From contig NZ_JABTEZ010000003.1 in assembly GCF_015711605.1 (NCBI RefSeq), positions 434,001-498,000 on the forward strand: 64,000 nt of DNA, in the 5' to 3' direction. Shown here piece by piece: positions 56,066 through 64,000 of the stretch (its first letter is position 1; each line of letters begins with the position of its first letter). The DNA comes from Planomonospora sp. ID67723 (GTDB taxonomy: Bacteria > Actinomycetota > Actinomycetes > Streptosporangiales > Streptosporangiaceae). Under the pieces are notes generated by a model that saw only the letters and a list, made by a program, of their open reading frames with translations, was not told the origin of the DNA and did no database searches. The position numbers and the translations under genes were made by a program.

Positions 56066-57133
56066 CTAGAGGGGAGGCGCCGACAGCAGCCGGACGACCT
56101 CGGGAGCCGGGGTGGCGCCTCGGGTGGAGAGCCAGGCCAGGTGGTTGCGGGCGGCGAAAGCGACGATCTTCCGCGCGTCGGCGGGGGAGAGGCTCTCCGG
56201 GTCGGTCAGGACGGAGGTCAGGGCGACCCGGCCCGGCGTCGTGGGCTCGCCCAGCGCCTCGGCTATCTGGGGCTGGGCGGCGCGGACGGCCGAGGCGACG
56301 GGACGCAGGTGGCTCTGACCGGCGGGCAAGTGCCGGATCGGGACGAGGAGGTTGACGACGGAGATCCGTACGCCCGCCTCCCGGGTGGTCCGGAGCATCA
56401 TCCGGTCCCGCGGGGCCAGGCCCGTCTCGGTCGCCGGGAGGGTGAAGCCCACGGTGAGGGGGCGGCCGTTCTCCCGGGCCTCTTCCTGCAGGGCCGTGAT
56501 CGCCTCCGCGCGACGCAGGACGGTCTCGTGGTCGCCCGAGTCCTGGACCTCGAAGTCGAGGTAGGCGGCGCCGAAATCGCTCGCGGCTTTCCGGTAGGCG
56601 GCGGCCAGGGCGTCGGGGACGGTGCAGGCGTCGGCGAGCTCCCGGCCGGCCGGGCCGCCGAAGACGAGGCCGGCGGCGCCGCCGGCCTCGCGCAGGCGGT
56701 CCAGCCGGCCGGGGACCGCGTCGCCGGCCTGGTCCCGCCGCCCGCCCCACCGCAGGGCGCAGTCGTCCCGCCCGGCGGTGAGGTGGCCCACGGCGAACCA
56801 GCGTGCGCCACCGTGCCGGGCGGTGCTCTCAGGCAGGTCGAAGAGCGGGGTGTGGACCGCGTCGAGGAACGTCATGAAGCCCGACGGGCCGCCGGTGACG
56901 CCGCCGTCGGGTGCGGGGACGTGCTCGGCGGCGGGCCGGGCCATGGGGGAGGCGGTCGCGGCCTCGAGGCGTGCGGCCCGGGCGGGCCCGGCCCACTCGT
57001 CGGTCTCGGCGGGCAGCAGCCAGACGGCGGCCCCGGTCGTGGCGGCGAGCGTGACGGCGGCGAGCGCGATGAGGGGACGCGGCGGGGTGCCCGGCTCGCG
57101 GGCGTGACGGGCGGCGGGGCGGCCTGTCGCCAT
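56066..57133 (-). CDS. GH18 chitinase-like protein lacking the catalytic glutamate
   Basis: A 355-residue protein. One N-terminal helix (PLIALAAVTLAATTGAAVWLL) anchors or exports it. The rest follows a bacterial GH18 barrel: GFMTFLDAVHTPLFDLPEST, AGLVFGGPAGRELADACTV, KAASDFGAAYLDFEVQDSGDHETVLRRAEAITALQ, LTVGFTLPATETGLAPRDRMML, GVRISVVNLLVPI. The catalytic DxxDxDxE site reads AYLDFEVQ (190-197), so the acid Glu is Gln197 and Asp-to-Glu occurs at 195. It is probably a glycan-binding pseudoenzyme. GGTGGAG precedes ATG 57133. Confidence 0.75.
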   Translation of the reverse strand: MATGRPAARHAREPGTPPRPLIALAAVTLAATTGAAVWLLPAETDEWAGPARAARLEAATASPMARPAAEHVPAPDGGVTGGPSGFMTFLDAVHTPLFDLPESTARHGGARWFAVGHLTAGRDDCALRWGGRRDQAGDAVPGRLDRLREAGGAAGLVFGGPAGRELADACTVPDALAAAYRKAASDFGAAYLDFEVQDSGDHETVLRRAEAITALQEEARENGRPLTVGFTLPATETGLAPRDRMMLRTTREAGVRISVVNLLVPIRHLPAGQSHLRPVASAVRAAQPQIAEALGEPTTPGRVALTSVLTDPESLSPADARKIVAFAARNHLAWLSTRGATPAPEVVRLLSAPPL

Positions 57134-57269
57134 GTGTCTCCACCCTCCCCACGACGCCGGCTAATCGCTTTAGGTGTCCGGCCCGCTACCGAAAGCACCG
57201 GAGGTTCGAACGTTAGCAAGCGGCCGTGCCGTACCGCGAGCTTTCTGCGGACGCCGTCCGGAGTGCCCG

Positions 57270-57275
57270 GATAAT
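57270..57275 (+). promoter_or_regulatory. -10 box for a leaderless LLM-oxidoreductase mRNA
   Basis: GATAAT ends seven bases before the ATG at 57282, placing the expected transcription start on the A of the start codon. No Shine-Dalgarno is present. A clear -35 box is not seen. Confidence 0.5.
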
Positions 57276-57281
57276 AGGGCC

Positions 57282-58205
57282 ATGAAGTTGAGGATCTTCA
57301 CCGAACCGCAGCAGGGCGGTACCTACGACGAGCTGCTGGCGGTCGCGCGGACCGCGGAGCGGCTGGGGTTCGACGCCTTCTTCCGCTCCGACCACTACAT
57401 GCGCATCGGGCCGGGCGACCCCGGGCCCGGCTCGACCGACGCCTGGGTGACCCTGGCGGGTCTGGCGAGGGAGACCTCCACGATCAGGCTGGGGACGCTG
57501 GTCACGCCCGCCACCTTCCGGCTGCCCGGTGCGCTGGCGATCAGCGTGGCCCAGGTCGACCAGATGAGCGGCGGCCGGGCCGAGCTCGGTCTGGGCGCGG
57601 GCTGGTTCGACGCCGAGCACATCGCGTACGGGATTCCGTTCCCACCGGTCAGCGAGCGCTTCGCCCGCTTCGAGGAGCAACTGGAGATCCTCACCGGGCT
57701 CTGGACCACGCCCACAGGCAAGACCTTCTCCTTCGAGGGCTCCCACTACCGGCTCGCCGACTCGCCGGCGCTGCCCAAACCCGCGCAGAGCCCCAAGCCG
57801 CCGATCATCATCGGCGGGTTCGGCGCCCGGCGGACCCCCCGGCTGGCCGCGCGTTTCGCCGACGAGTACAACGTGCCGTTCCGCACCATCGAGGACACGG
57901 CTCAGGCCTTCGGCCGGGTCCGGGAGGCGTGCGAGGAACAGGGCCGGCCCTCGATCGTGCTCTCCGCCGCGCAGACCGTCTGCGTCGGCGCCGACGACGC
58001 GGAGATCGCGCGCCGGGCCGAGGCGATCGGGCAGGACCCGGCCGCGCTGCGCGCCGGCGGGCTGGCGGGAACCCCCGCCGAGGTGGCGGAGAAGATCGGG
58101 CAATTCGCCGAGCTGGGCGCCGAGCGGATCTACCTGCAGGTGATGGACCTGGGCGACCTGGAGCACCTGGAACTCATCGCCGCCGAGGTCCTGCCGCACG
58201 TGTAG
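57282..58205 (+). CDS. LLM-class F420-dependent oxidoreductase
   Basis: A 307-residue luciferase-like TIM-barrel protein. Typical features are MKLRIFTEPQQGGTYDELLAVARTAERLGFDAFFRSDHY, TLAGLARETSTIRLGTLVTPATFRLPGALAISVAQVDQMSGGRAELGLGAGWFDAEHIAYGI and PIIIGGFGARRTPRLAARFADEYNVPF. Actinomycete members mostly use F420. The substrate is unknown. A hairpin follows the stop. Confidence 0.92.
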   Translation: MKLRIFTEPQQGGTYDELLAVARTAERLGFDAFFRSDHYMRIGPGDPGPGSTDAWVTLAGLARETSTIRLGTLVTPATFRLPGALAISVAQVDQMSGGRAELGLGAGWFDAEHIAYGIPFPPVSERFARFEEQLEILTGLWTTPTGKTFSFEGSHYRLADSPALPKPAQSPKPPIIIGGFGARRTPRLAARFADEYNVPFRTIEDTAQAFGRVREACEEQGRPSIVLSAAQTVCVGADDAEIARRAEAIGQDPAALRAGGLAGTPAEVAEKIGQFAELGAERIYLQVMDLGDLEHLELIAAEVLPHV

Positions 58206-58212
58206 TGCGGGA

Positions 58213-58239
58213 GCGGCCGGGGGCCCGACCCCCGGCCGC
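58213..58239 (+). terminator. hairpin after the LLM-oxidoreductase gene
   Basis: GCGGCCGGGGG and its complement form a perfect 11-bp stem with loop CCCGA, starting eight bases after the stop codon. It isolates the hen1 operon. Confidence 0.7.
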
Positions 58240-58296
58240 CGTACGCGGGTCCGATAATCGCTGGTCGCATATGTCTGCCTAAGGCATACTTTCGGG

Positions 58297-59817
58297 GTGT
58301 TACTCACCATCTCCACGACCCTGCGGCCCGCAACCGATCTCGGCTTCCTGCTGCACAAGCATCCGGACCGGGTCCAGGAGTTCGGCCAGTCGTACGGCAC
58401 CGCCCGCGTCTTCTACCCGGAGGCGGGGGAGGAGCGCTGCACGGCGGCGCTGATGCTCGACGTCGACCCGGTCCGCCTGGTGCGCTCGCGCGGCAGGTCC
58501 ACGCCCGACTACGCCCTGGGGCAGTACGTCAACGACCGGCCGTACGCGGCCTCGTCGCTGCTGGCCGGGGCGCTGGCGGACGTCTTCCGCACGGCCCGCG
58601 CGGGCCGCTGCGCGAGCCGTCCCGAGCTCGCGGCCGGGCCGATCCCCCTGGAGATCACGCTCCCCGCGCTGCCCTGCCGGGGCGGTCCCGAGCTGGCGCA
58701 CCGGTTCTTCGAGCCGCTGGGCTGGGAGGTCGAGGCGCGGGCCGTACCGCTGGACGAGGGGTTCCCCGAGTGGGGCGACTCCCGTTACGTGCGTCTCTCG
58801 CTGCGCGGCGAGGTCCGGCTGGCCGACGCGCTCAACCAGCTCTACGTGCTGCTGCCCGTCCTGGACGACGCCAAGCACTACTGGATCGCCCCGGACGAGG
58901 TGGACAAGCTCATCCGCGCGGGCGAGTCGTGGCTGGCCGCCCACCCCGAGAGGGGCCTGATCACCCGCCGTTACCTCGGCCGCCGCTGGACCCTGGCCCG
59001 TACGGCCTTCGCCCGCCTGGCCGAACTCGGCGACGACGTGGAGGAGGATCTGGAGCCGCCCGTCGAGGAGGAGCCGGCGGCGCCGGGGGAAGAGGACCTC
59101 ACCGTTCTCGCGCCCGATCCGGCGACCCCCCTCGATCCGGCTGGAGGCGGTGCCGTGCCGCCCGAGCCCGGGGAGCCGCTCGCCGCGGCCGCGCGGGACG
59201 CCGCGGAGAAGCGGCCGTTGAACACGCTGCGGCGGGAGGCGGTGGCCGCCGTGCTCCGGGAGCTGGGGACGCACACGGTCATCGACCTGGGCTGCGGGAC
59301 CGGGCAGCTCGTCGGGGCGCTGCTGGCCGACCCGGCCTTCACCAGGGTCGCGGGCGCGGACGTGTCGGCCCACGCCCTGGCCGTCGCCGCCAGGAAGCTC
59401 GGGCTCGACCGCATGCCCGACCGGCAGCGGGAGCGGCTGGAGCTGTTCCAGGGAGCCCTGACCTACACCGACGAGCGGTTCGCCGGATACGACGCCGCCG
59501 TCCTCATGGAGGTCGTCGAGCACGTCGACCTCCCCCGCCTCCCGGCGCTGGAGCGGGTGGTCTTCGGCGCCGCCCGCCCCGGGCACGTCGTCGTCACCAC
59601 GCCCAACGCCGAGTACAACGTCCGCTACGAGTTCCTGACGGGCATGCGCCACCCCGACCACCGGTTCGAGTGGACCAGGGCCGAGTTCGCGGCCTGGGCG
59701 GCGAAGGTCTGCGACGAGTACCGCTACACCGTCGCCTTCCGCCCCGTCGGGGACGACGACCCCGAGCTGGGCCCGCCCACGCAGATGGCCGTCTTCACCC
59801 TGGGAGGGACCCGATGA
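58297..59817 (+). CDS. hen1: 3'-terminal RNA ribose 2'-O-methyltransferase Hen1
   Basis: A 506-residue bacterial Hen1. The N-terminal half (MLLTISTTLRPATDLGFLLHKHPDRVQEFGQSYGTARVFYPEAGEERCTAALMLDVDP) is the Hen1_L domain that activates Pnkp ligase. After an acidic, Pro-rich linker (~residues 245-300) comes the methyltransferase with SAM motif VIDLGCGTGQLVGALL, metal-binding EVVEH at 405-409 and a later His in HPDHRFEW. It methylates the 2'-OH at the 3' end of a cleaved RNA before sealing, which prevents recutting by ribotoxins. It overlaps pnkp by four bases (ATGA). Confidence 0.95.
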   Translation: MLLTISTTLRPATDLGFLLHKHPDRVQEFGQSYGTARVFYPEAGEERCTAALMLDVDPVRLVRSRGRSTPDYALGQYVNDRPYAASSLLAGALADVFRTARAGRCASRPELAAGPIPLEITLPALPCRGGPELAHRFFEPLGWEVEARAVPLDEGFPEWGDSRYVRLSLRGEVRLADALNQLYVLLPVLDDAKHYWIAPDEVDKLIRAGESWLAAHPERGLITRRYLGRRWTLARTAFARLAELGDDVEEDLEPPVEEEPAAPGEEDLTVLAPDPATPLDPAGGGAVPPEPGEPLAAAARDAAEKRPLNTLRREAVAAVLRELGTHTVIDLGCGTGQLVGALLADPAFTRVAGADVSAHALAVAARKLGLDRMPDRQRERLELFQGALTYTDERFAGYDAAVLMEVVEHVDLPRLPALERVVFGAARPGHVVVTTPNAEYNVRYEFLTGMRHPDHRFEWTRAEFAAWAAKVCDEYRYTVAFRPVGDDDPELGPPTQMAVFTLGGTR

Positions 59818-62507
59818 CCGAGACCGCCGTGCCCGAGGACGGAGGGAACGACGTGGCCCAGGCCGCTCCGGAGGCGGGAGACGCCGCGACCGGGACCGCC
59901 GCGCCGGCCGCCACCGAGATCACCGTGCCGGCGATGTCGCTGGTCGTGCTCGTCGGGGTGTCCGGCAGCGGGAAGTCGACCTTCGCGCGCAGGCACTTCG
60001 CGCCGACCCAGGTGATCTCCTCGGACTTCTGCCGGGGTCTGGTCGCCGACGACGAGAACGACCAGGCGGCCACGCCGGACGCCTTCGACGTGCTCCACTA
60101 CATCGTGCGCACCCGGCTGCGGCGGGGCCTGCTCACCGTCGTGGACGCCACCAACGTCCAGTGGGAGGCGCGCAAGCAGCTGATCGACCTGGCCAAGTCG
60201 GAGAACGTGCTGGCCGACGCGATCGTCCTCGACGTCCCCGAGGAGGTCGCGATCGCGCGCAACGAGGTCAGGCCCGACCGGGACTTCGGTCCGCAGGTCG
60301 TACGGCGCCAGCGCAAGGACCTGCGGCGCTCCCTGGGGAAGATCTCCCGGGACGGCTTCCGCCGGGTCCACGTGCTGCGCGGGGTGGAGGAGATCGAGGC
60401 CGCCGCAGTTCGCACCGAGAAGGCGTGGACCGACCGGCGCGAGCTGACCGGGCCGTTCGACATCATCGGTGACGTGCACGGCTGCCGGGCCGAGCTGGAG
60501 ACGCTGCTGCGCACGCTGGGCTGGGAGATCGAGCCCGGCGGCACCGGCGCGAGCCACCCGGAGGGCCGCACCGCGATCTTCGTCGGGGACCTGGTGGACC
60601 GCGGTCCTGACACGCCGGGCGTGCTCCGGCTGGTCATGGGCATGGTCGCGGCCGGGACCGCGCTGTGCGTGTCGGGCAACCACGAGCAGAAGCTCGCCCG
60701 CTCCCTGAACGGCCGCAAGGTGCGCGTCGCCCACGGCCTGCAGGAGTCGCTCGACCAGCTCGCCGCCGAGCCGGAGGAGTTCCGCGCCGCCGCGCTGGCG
60801 TTCATGGACGGGCTGATCAGCCACTACCAGCTCGACGGCGGCAAGCTCGTCGTCGCGCACGCCGGGCTCAAGGAGGCCTACCACGGCCGCGCCTCCGGCC
60901 GGGTGCGCTCCTTCGCGCTGTACGGAGACACCACCGGCGAGACCGACGAGTACGGCCTGCCGGTCCGCTACCCCTGGGCGCGCGAGTACCGCGGCCGGGC
61001 CATGGTCGTCTACGGGCACACGCCGGTCCCCGAGCCCGAGTGGATCAACAACACGATCTGCCTCGACACCGGCGTGGTCTTCGGCGGGCGGCTGACCGCG
61101 CTGCGCTACCCGAGCAGGGAGATCGTCTCGGTGCCCGCCGAGAAGGTCTGGTACGAGCCTGCCAGGCCGTTCACCGCGCCCGGCCACCGGGACCCCGGGG
61201 CCCTGTCCATCGACGACGTGCGGGGCACCAAGCACATCGAGGTGCGCCACGGCGGCGGCCGGATCAAGGTCAGGGAGGAGAACGCCGCCGCCGCGCTGGA
61301 GATCATGAGCCGGTTCGCGGTGGACCCGCGCTGGCTGGTCTACCTGCCGCCGACCATGGCCCCGCCGGAGACCTCCCGGCTGGACGGCTACCTGGAGCAC
61401 CCGGCCGAGGCGTTCGCCGAGTTCGCGGCGGCCGGTGTGGGCCGGGTGGTGTGCGAGGAGAAGCACATGGGCTCGCGGGCGGTGGCCGTACTGGCCAGGA
61501 CCCCCGAGACCGCGGCGGCGCGGTTCGGCGTCGAGGACGGGAGCGCGGGCGCGGTCTACACCCGCACCGGGCGGCCGTTCTTCGACGACGCGGCGGTCGT
61601 CGGCGGGCTGGTCGACCGGCTCCGGCGGGCGTGCGCGCCGCTCATGGACGAGCTGGGCTCGGACTGGCTGGTGCTCGACTGCGAGCTGCTGCCCTGGTCG
61701 GCCAAGGCGGAGGGGCTGATCCGCAACCAGTACGCCTCGGTGGGCGCCGCGGCCCGCACCGCGCTGCCGGAGGCGCTCGCGGTCCTGGAGGCGGCGGCCG
61801 GGCGCGGCCTGGATGTGGGCGGTCTGCTGGACCGCACCCGACGCCGCATGGACAACGCTGCCCGGTTCAGGGACGCCTATGCGCGTTACTGCTGGCCGGT
61901 CTCCGGCCTGGACGGCCTGCGCCTGGCGCCGTTCCAGATCCTGGCGTGCGAGGGGCGGGCGACCGCCGCGACCGAGCCGCACTCCTGGCACCTGGAGATG
62001 CTCTCCCGGCTGGACGACCCGCTGATCGCACCCACCCGCCACGTCTACGTGGACCTGGACTCGGAGGAGTCCAGGCAGGCGGCGACCACGTGGTGGGAGA
62101 CGCTGACCGCCGAGGGCGGCGAGGGTATGGTCGTCAAGCCGGTCGCCGTGCCCTCCGGTCCCGCCGCGCCGCCGGGCCGTACCGGAGAGGGCGTACCGGG
62201 GAGCGGGCCGGGCGGCGGGCCGGAGACGCCGGGGCCGGTGGAGGCGCGCCCGGGCCGGGTGCAGCCGGGGATCAAGGTGCGCGGGCGGGAGTACCTGCGG
62301 ATCATCTACGGCCCCGACTACACCGAGAGCCTGGACGTGCTGCGCAACCGCTTCCTCGGCCGCAAGCGCTCCCTGGCGCTGCGCGAGCACGCGCTCGGGC
62401 TGGAGGCGCTGTCCCGGCTGGCCGACGGCGAGCCGCTCTGGCGGGTGCACGAGGCGGTCTTCGCCGTCCTCGCCCTGGAGTCCGAGCCGGTGGACCCCCG
62501 CCTCTGA
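59814..62507 (+). CDS. pnkp: polynucleotide kinase-phosphatase-adenylyltransferase Pnkp
   Basis: An 897-residue three-domain RNA repair enzyme. The kinase has P-loop GVSGSGKST at ~48-56 after a 40-residue Ala/Glu-rich extension. The metallophosphatase has GDVHGC at ~220, GDLVDRGPD, GNHEQK and a later VYGHTP. The ligase-like domain has the nucleotidyl Lys550 in EEKHMGS, then EGGEGMVVKP (motif IV) and IKVRGREYLRIIYG (motif V). Between IV and V lies a ~35-residue Gly/Pro-rich insertion (about 777-812). With Hen1 it heals and seals broken RNA such as toxin-cut tRNA. Confidence 0.95.
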   Translation: MTETAVPEDGGNDVAQAAPEAGDAATGTAAPAATEITVPAMSLVVLVGVSGSGKSTFARRHFAPTQVISSDFCRGLVADDENDQAATPDAFDVLHYIVRTRLRRGLLTVVDATNVQWEARKQLIDLAKSENVLADAIVLDVPEEVAIARNEVRPDRDFGPQVVRRQRKDLRRSLGKISRDGFRRVHVLRGVEEIEAAAVRTEKAWTDRRELTGPFDIIGDVHGCRAELETLLRTLGWEIEPGGTGASHPEGRTAIFVGDLVDRGPDTPGVLRLVMGMVAAGTALCVSGNHEQKLARSLNGRKVRVAHGLQESLDQLAAEPEEFRAAALAFMDGLISHYQLDGGKLVVAHAGLKEAYHGRASGRVRSFALYGDTTGETDEYGLPVRYPWAREYRGRAMVVYGHTPVPEPEWINNTICLDTGVVFGGRLTALRYPSREIVSVPAEKVWYEPARPFTAPGHRDPGALSIDDVRGTKHIEVRHGGGRIKVREENAAAALEIMSRFAVDPRWLVYLPPTMAPPETSRLDGYLEHPAEAFAEFAAAGVGRVVCEEKHMGSRAVAVLARTPETAAARFGVEDGSAGAVYTRTGRPFFDDAAVVGGLVDRLRRACAPLMDELGSDWLVLDCELLPWSAKAEGLIRNQYASVGAAARTALPEALAVLEAAAGRGLDVGGLLDRTRRRMDNAARFRDAYARYCWPVSGLDGLRLAPFQILACEGRATAATEPHSWHLEMLSRLDDPLIAPTRHVYVDLDSEESRQAATTWWETLTAEGGEGMVVKPVAVPSGPAAPPGRTGEGVPGSGPGGGPETPGPVEARPGRVQPGIKVRGREYLRIIYGPDYTESLDVLRNRFLGRKRSLALREHALGLEALSRLADGEPLWRVHEAVFAVLALESEPVDPRL

Positions 62508-62627
62508 GGGCGGGTCAAGGGGTCCGGGCGGTCACGGTGCTGCTTCTCATGGGGGGTGGCGCAATTCGCCGGAGGGACGATCGGGGAGCTCGGCGGCCGG
62601 GAACACGCAGGCCCCGAGGACATAGAG

Positions 62628-62696
62628 ATGGAGGAGTACTGGCGCGGCCCGGAAGATGGGTCCGGGACGAGTGAGAACCGCCCGGCTGGGGAGTGA
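62628..62696 (+). CDS. candidate 22-residue leader ORF before the Mug-type glycosylase gene
   Basis: The frame starts MEEYWRGPEDG and stops one base before the glycosylase ATG (TGA-G-ATG). GAGGA lies seven bases upstream of its ATG. It could couple translation into the next gene; its reality is unproved. Confidence 0.3.
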   Translation: MEEYWRGPEDGSGTSENRPAGE

Positions 62697-62697
62697 G

Positions 62698-63255
62698 ATG
62701 TCCATGCCGCCGACGAGAGCCGAGCTTGAGGCCGCCAAGGACCTGACCATCGACGACGTCCTGGGTCCCTCCCTGGACGTGCTGTTCTGCGGGATCAACC
62801 CGGGTCTGTACTCCGCCGCCACCGGGCACCATTTCGCCCGGCCGGGCAACCGCTTCTGGCCCGCCCTGCACCGCTCCGGCTTCACGCCCCGCCTGCTGTC
62901 GCCGGCCGAGCAGGACCTGTTGCCCTCCTTCGGGCTGGGCATCACCAACGTGGTGCCCCGCGCCACCGCGCAGGCCGCCGAGCTGTCGGCCGAGGAGTTC
63001 CGCCAGGGCGGGCTGCGGCTGGCGCGGCTGGTCGCCGAGGTCCGGCCCCGGGTGCTGGCGGTGGCCGGGGTGACCGCCTACCGGAGCGCGTTCGGGCGGC
63101 CGAAGGCGGCCGTCGGGCCGCAGGAGGAGCGGATCGGCGAGGTGGCGGTCTGGGTGCTGCCCAACCCCAGCGGCCTGAACGCCCACTGGACGCTGGAGCG
63201 GATCGCGGGGGAGCTGCGGCGGCTCCGGGAGTCGCTGGGACGCCCTCCGCTCTGA
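62698..63255 (+). CDS. mug: G/U mismatch-specific (Mug-type) DNA glycosylase
   Basis: A 185-residue uracil-DNA-glycosylase-superfamily protein. Motif 1 is VLFCGINPGLYSAATGHHFARPGNRFWPAL and motif 2 is LPNPSGLNAHW, with TNVVPRATAQAAELSAEEFRQG between; this is the Mug/TDG layout. It excises uracil or thymine opposite guanine. GGGGAG precedes ATG 62698. Confidence 0.93.
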   Translation: MSMPPTRAELEAAKDLTIDDVLGPSLDVLFCGINPGLYSAATGHHFARPGNRFWPALHRSGFTPRLLSPAEQDLLPSFGLGITNVVPRATAQAAELSAEEFRQGGLRLARLVAEVRPRVLAVAGVTAYRSAFGRPKAAVGPQEERIGEVAVWVLPNPSGLNAHWTLERIAGELRRLRESLGRPPL

Positions 63256-63318
63256 AGCCCCCGTGACCCGGTACGGCGGGGTCGTCCCGACCCGTCCCGG
63301 CCGCCGCGGGGAGGGGCG

Positions 63319-63780
63319 TCAGGGTGCGCCCGGACGGCCGGCCCGCCGGGCATGGCTGCGGTGGCGGAGCACCCGGAACAGGATCGCCAGCAGCCAGGCG
63401 AGGAAGACGAGCTTCAGCACCCCGAACCCGGCGACGGCCACCCCGGCGACCAGCAGCACGAGCAGCAGGGGCGCCACCGGGGGCCCGCCCCGGCGGGCCA
63501 TCGGGTGCCAGGCGCCGTGCCGGGCCGCGTGCCGCTGCCAGGCGGCCGGTCCGGTGCGGGGACCCTTCCACGGGGCCGGCTCCCCGGGCGGGCCGTACAG
63601 GTCCGGGAGGTTCTCCTGGGCCAGGGCCAGGTCGCGCCCGGTGCGGGCGGACAGGGTGAGGCCGAGGCGCTCGTCGAGCTCCTCGTGGGTCAGCCGGCCC
63701 TGGGCGTAGTGCTCGCGCAGGGCGGTCATCACCGCGTCGCGCTCCGCGTCGCCGATGCGGAGGTCGTCCCGAGGGGTCAT
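63319..63780 (-). CDS. DUF1707 membrane protein
   Basis: A 153-residue protein. DUF1707 occupies ~1-60: DLRIGDAERDAVMTALREHYAQGRLTHEELDERLGLTLSARTGRDLALAQENLPDL. A linker and two C-terminal helices (PLLLVLLVAGVAVAGFGVLKLVFLAWLLAILF) follow. GAGGAG five bases ahead marks ATG 63780. Probably in an operon with the upstream regulator fragment. Confidence 0.9.
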   Translation of the reverse strand: MTPRDDLRIGDAERDAVMTALREHYAQGRLTHEELDERLGLTLSARTGRDLALAQENLPDLYGPPGEPAPWKGPRTGPAAWQRHAARHGAWHPMARRGGPPVAPLLLVLLVAGVAVAGFGVLKLVFLAWLLAILFRVLRHRSHARRAGRPGAP

Positions 63781-63852
63781 TCCTGCTCCTCGTCTCATGA
63801 GTCGTCACGGAAGAGTCGGGGCCCGGCCGGTTACGAGCCCGGCCGGGGCCGC

Positions 63853-64000
63853 CTACTCCTCGCCGGGGTCGCCCTCGGCGAGGATCTGGTAGAGCTTGCG
63901 GCGCGTCTCGACCAGTTGCTGCCTGGCCTGGCGGATCTGCGCCTCGCTGCCGGTCTGCAGGATCTGGAGCATGGCGAACCCGGACTGGCGGGCCAGGTCG
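63853..64000 (-). CDS. C-terminal tail of a probable PadR-family regulator (cut by window edge)
   Basis: Only 48 codons are in the window: DLARQSGFAMLQILQTGSEA onward, ending ETRRKLYQILAEGDPGEE. The segment is a helical tail like those at the end of actinomycete PadR regulators that often precede DUF1707 genes. The assignment depends on context because the DNA-binding part lies outside. Confidence 0.45.
   Translation of the reverse strand, partial: DLARQSGFAMLQILQTGSEAQIRQARQQLVETRRKLYQILAEGDPGEE

Overview
The window is about 72-73% GC with dense coding on both strands, and its genes belong to actinomycete-specific families: SepH, DUF4193, DUF3710, DUF3159, DUF4235, DUF1707, a SARP regulator, an F420-type luciferase-like oxidoreductase and an actinobacterial ferrochelatase. 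The conserved block sepH / ferrochelatase / inositol phosphatase / cutRS / DUF4193 / dut / DUF3710 / OB-fold / DUF3159 / TrkA pair / APC permease / TrmA-like methyltransferase is core chromosome in filamentous actinomycetes. I infer a Streptosporangiales-like organism; the genus cannot be fixed from sequence reading alone. I saw no rRNA, tRNA, CRISPR array, insertion sequence, integrase or prophage.

Layout. 1-4.2 kb is an arsenic-type locus: an FMO-like oxidoreductase cut by the left edge, a MASE1-PAS histidine kinase, then an arsN-like acetyltransferase and arsR, with an operator palindrome over the arsR start. 4.3-10.5 kb holds a lipoprotein transglycosylase, an ABM-fold monooxygenase, a secreted alpha/beta hydrolase, a GGDEF-EAL protein and a solitary isoaspartyl-type methyltransferase of the kind used in peptide natural-product systems. 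10.7-16.5 kb holds a nucleotide-sugar-epimerase-like protein, a SulP transporter fused to a beta-carbonic anhydrase, a proline-rich membrane protein and a PEBP lipoprotein. 16.6-27.9 kb holds a large AfsR-like regulator, a SNF2 helicase with a tiny coupled partner, a DrrAB-like ABC exporter and two bacterial PH-domain membrane proteins.

27.9-56 kb is mostly housekeeping: sepH (with a perfect CRP-type palindrome upstream), an aldonolactone oxidase plus MFS pair, a transglycosylase carrying an extra ectodomain, ferrochelatase, an S9 peptidase, inositol phosphatase, the cutRS two-component pair, DUF4193, trehalose-phosphate synthase, valyl-tRNA synthetase, an AI-2E-type permease, a thioesterase, dUTPase, DUF3710, an OB-fold protein, DUF3159, two TrkA-type regulators, an APC permease and a TrmA/RlmD-type RNA methyltransferase.

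56-64 kb is more accessory. A chitinase-like protein has lost its catalytic glutamate. It is followed by an F420-type oxidoreductase with a leaderless-looking promoter, and by the overlapping hen1-pnkp pair, which encodes RNA 3'-end methylation and RNA end-healing/sealing (a toxin-damage RNA repair system). A Mug-type DNA glycosylase, a DUF1707 protein and the tail of a probable PadR regulator close the window.

The system of greatest interest is the Hen1-Pnkp cassette, known in outline but carrying a low-complexity insertion inside the ligase domain. Next come the pseudo-chitinase, the solitary peptide-type methyltransferase, the transglycosylase with an FtsX/MacB-like ectodomain, the CRP box before sepH and a Cys-rich 24-residue ORF before the AI-2E permease. 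Functional calls rest on motif reading and family knowledge; no homology search could be run.
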